From Ceratodon purpureus (lineage: Eukaryota > Streptophyta > Bryopsida > Pseudoditrichales > Ditrichaceae): a stretch of DNA of 64,000 bases. Of this stretch, positions 61,261-64,000 are shown in pieces; positions within the stretch are counted from its first letter, which is position 1; the number at the start of each line of letters is the position of its first letter. The notes under the pieces were generated by a model. It had not been told where the DNA came from. It worked only from the letters and a program-made list of their open reading frames with translations, and made no database searches. The translations under genes and the position numbers were made by a program. The stretch is taken from positions 6,708,469-6,772,468 of the forward strand of contig CM026431.1 in assembly GCA_014871385.1 (NCBI GenBank), given 5' to 3'.

Positions 61261-64000
61261 TGTAGGAAATTCCGGAATAACTTGTTGTATTAAATGGTTT
61301 CAAAACTATGACATGCTTACACTAATCACCTTTTATATCAACAACTTGCTATGTGAAATGATGTCCATTGCCACATTGAAATCTAAAAAAGAGCTTTGTT
61401 GGAAGCCTTTTACGCAAAGAATGTGGTAGGACAAATTACATCGTGCAATTTTTCAACCGTTTTGGAATGAAAACGTTAGTTTTCGGAAACACTATTTTTG
61501 CACCAAGTTAAATGAAATTAAGGAACTAAAAGTCACATGAATGACTTGAATTTCATTTTCAAAATCATTATTTGAAGCCAAAATTCCATTCTAGCTTAGA
61601 AAATGAGAGGAGGGGCACACTAAGCCAAGTTTAGGTGAATTAAGATTGAGATTGTTGAGATTTTCAACCTCCAATTGGAAGTGTTCAATTTGAAATATAT
61701 AGGTTGTAGAAGAAATTGAGTTTAATCAATCCTATTGAATAAAATCAATTCAATTGAGAATTTTCATCCTCTAGTTCAATGTTTTTTTTTTAAATGGTGG
61801 AGCGGGCATAAGTTCAAATTATTAGGTAAACAAGATATCAGTATTCATCAATAAGCATTTTAACCTTTAACGAATAATAGTCATTTTGTTACAATTATTG
61901 ATTAGTGTGTGATTTATACCATCTAACTATTTAATTTTTAATCAACTGGATTAATTACTTACAGATAATATTCAAATGAAGAAAAAAATTGAAATTGATT
62001 GATATTCTTTGCATCCCTACTAAACTCTTGGGCAGATGCATCTTCATTGAAAAAACTTCAAAAAAATGAGATGCAAAATTGGCATCATAGGCACCTATCC
62101 AAATTCTTAAATGTCCTCTACATTGAATATAGTACATTCACTTCATTGATCAAATGGTTTTATTAGAAATGAATTTTATCAAGCACAATTCCAAAATGTA
62201 CATTAATTTTTGGAAGTTCAAATGTAGCAACTTCTAAAGTTACTTTGGAAGCTTTTTACTAACTAGAAATTCACTATCAAGTGCACAAGGCATATTGGAA
62301 GGTTAAGCTTCTACTCTTGGTTTTTAAGGTAATATAGACACCCACACTAAAACTTGATGAAATATCCCAAATGCGTTTTTATTGTTGAATTTGAACCTTA
62401 TGAAATATTGTAGAATTGATTGTACAATAACCGTAAATATTTGAGAAAAGCCAAACCACTGGATACAAATTCCAGTGACGATGTAAGTTGGAGCTGATTT
62501 AGCATGCATAGGATGGTCATTTGTCATGATGACAGTTCCATTTTGTCTTGTTACCACCACTGTTTTAGACTGCTTATAGGACAATTCTAAGCCGCATCAA
62601 TTGAGGTGATTCTTCACGGTAAATCGCAATGGATTGCAGTTACTTACAATTAATCCCTATGAGTGTATCCAACGCACGGTATTCTTTAGTAAAAGACGAA
62701 ATAATAGTTTGCTATGTGTTGAGCACCCGATTGGGTGGAGAGAATGGAATGAGCAGGAGTTTCTATACGCGAGGAGCGACGTTTGCTGTGCAATCCTTAT
62801 AGGATATGTGTATCTTGAGTTGAATGTGTGATCGTATGTCTGGCATTTCATGGTTGGGGATGGTAAGTTTGCTGAGAGGGAACCGTAACCAGAGAGGCTT
62901 GGGACTTTCGTTCAGACCGGATTGTTTGACACATTGGGGTGAAGTTGTTGTTTCTTTAGTTCCTACTAGAGAGCTGTCAATGCTACTCTCGGGAAGGCAT
63001 TTAGATTATTGTGTCGTTTGTTGATTGATACTTGACTGGAGGTTTTAGTGGTTAATTAATCGCTATGCTGTGTTGCTGTAGCGCTCATTTGTATGGCCTT
63101 TGGGACATGCAGTTTATGATCAATATTCAACTTTGTTGTATATATTATTAATGTTTTAGAAGGATCTTATACGCATTGGTTAATTCCATGACGATTGTAT
63201 GGTTCCCTGGCCGTAACCTTTTTCTCATTTCTTTTGCAACGAATCAACGATGTACATTTGTATCATTATATCCTATGGAAATGTTTGAAGCATAGTGTGA
63301 GTTTTTTGGTTTGACATTGCCCGACACAAGGCATAGCGTTAACTTGCCAATGTGGTTTTGGAATGATGTTATAGTTAAAGGATTCAGGCAATGTGAGTCT
63401 TAGATTATTCTGTGTTGATGGTGATGTTATTTATTAGCATTTGAAACAAAGGATTGTGGATGTTTCCAAGAGTCTATGGCTAAGCTAACTCGAATTGTAC
63501 CAGGGTGCGAGTGTCTATAGCAGCTGCAAAACATGATCACTCTAGCTCGACTATTGGTTTTCAGCCGGTCATGCACTGGCCCTCATCAATTTTGATATTT
63601 GTTTCTTTTGGTGCTCACTGCTGATGATAAGCAAAGCAAAGTTCAGGAGCGTACTGTACAGAGCACATTGCACGCTTGCACATGCAGGCTGCTTCAGCAT
63701 CTCCAGCTTCACACTGCCGAATCGTGATGCCATGGTGCAACCAGCTACTACGGCGCTTTGCAGCACTAGCAAGCAGCCATTGTTCAAATCTGTCAAGTTT
63801 CATGATTTCTTGATTGAGTTTTGCATGCAAAAGCTTGACCCCCGGTTCATCAAACAATATGGATTGTATCTAGATGTCGTCTAGACAAAAACAAAAAAGA
63901 GTCAAGTCTACACACAGAAATGTTTGTAACCTCAGCAGATTGTTTTGTTGTGAGCTGATACTGGTGTGATACCCGTGCTCCACGATCAGAGATTCTAGAT

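Larger units (their letters stand above)
58215..64000. other. Gene-free AT-rich tail of the window
   Basis: After the LHCSR B 3' UTR no further gene is recognised. The stretch 59400-62600 is very AT-rich. From 62600 the composition is more balanced, with small ORFs lacking any motif. A hairpin (60121-60181), a GTTCGAACCCC motif near 60290 and a tandem repeat (61201-61260) are noted separately. Confidence 0.5.

Overview
This window looks like nuclear DNA of a land plant, most likely a moss; Physcomitrium-like is an inference, not a proof. The main clues are a gene fusing the exocyst subunit SEC10 to a formin (described from the moss Physcomitrium patens as For1F), and two LHCSR photoprotection genes, a family kept by algae and mosses but lost in flowering plants. 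Gene islands with GT-AG introns are separated by long AT-rich stretches carrying small DNA transposons.

Layout. 0.5-9.0 kb: 3' part of the SEC10-formin gene (14 visible exons, open at the 5' end), with a repeat-built linker and a very long proline-rich FH1. 10.3-11.6 kb: single-exon F-box gene. 11.9-14.0 kb: a dead Tc1-type (DD34E) transposon nested in a foldback MITE, both with intact ends and target duplications. 14-19 kb: AT-rich, gene-free, with one MITE. 19.1-20.4 kb: single-exon protein kinase on the minus strand; upstream of it a tandem duplication in which only the second copy holds a MITE. 23 kb: Stowaway-like MITE. 24.6-26.6 kb: six-exon VPS24 (ESCRT-III). 28.6-29.8 and 45.9-46.7 kb: two related elements bounded by TTAA, with piggyBac-like ends. 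36.1-38.0 kb: two-exon GT37 fucosyltransferase on the minus strand. 42.7 kb: truncated F-box gene. 44.3 kb: another MITE. 50.0-51.1 kb: membrane-anchored FkbM-type methyltransferase-like gene. 53.4-53.7 kb: decayed copy of the 19-kb kinase. 54.3-58.2 kb: head-to-head LHCSR pair. 58.2-64 kb: gene-free, AT-rich, with a hairpin and short repeats.

Several genes serve membrane traffic or the cell surface: SEC10-formin joins exocyst tethering to actin assembly, VPS24 acts in endosomal sorting, and the GT37 and FkbM-like proteins are predicted type II membrane proteins. Nothing suggests they form a cluster. The LHCSR pair is a genuine two-gene unit: exon 2 and the proximal 3' UTR are nearly identical, while exon 1 and the introns have diverged, which points to gene conversion.

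The most notable items are the repeat-expanded linker of the fusion protein, the LHCSR conversion tract, the nested Tc1-in-MITE, the TTAA-bounded pair, and the empty-site/filled-site MITE. No wholly unknown multi-gene system is evident. All exon boundaries were read by eye.
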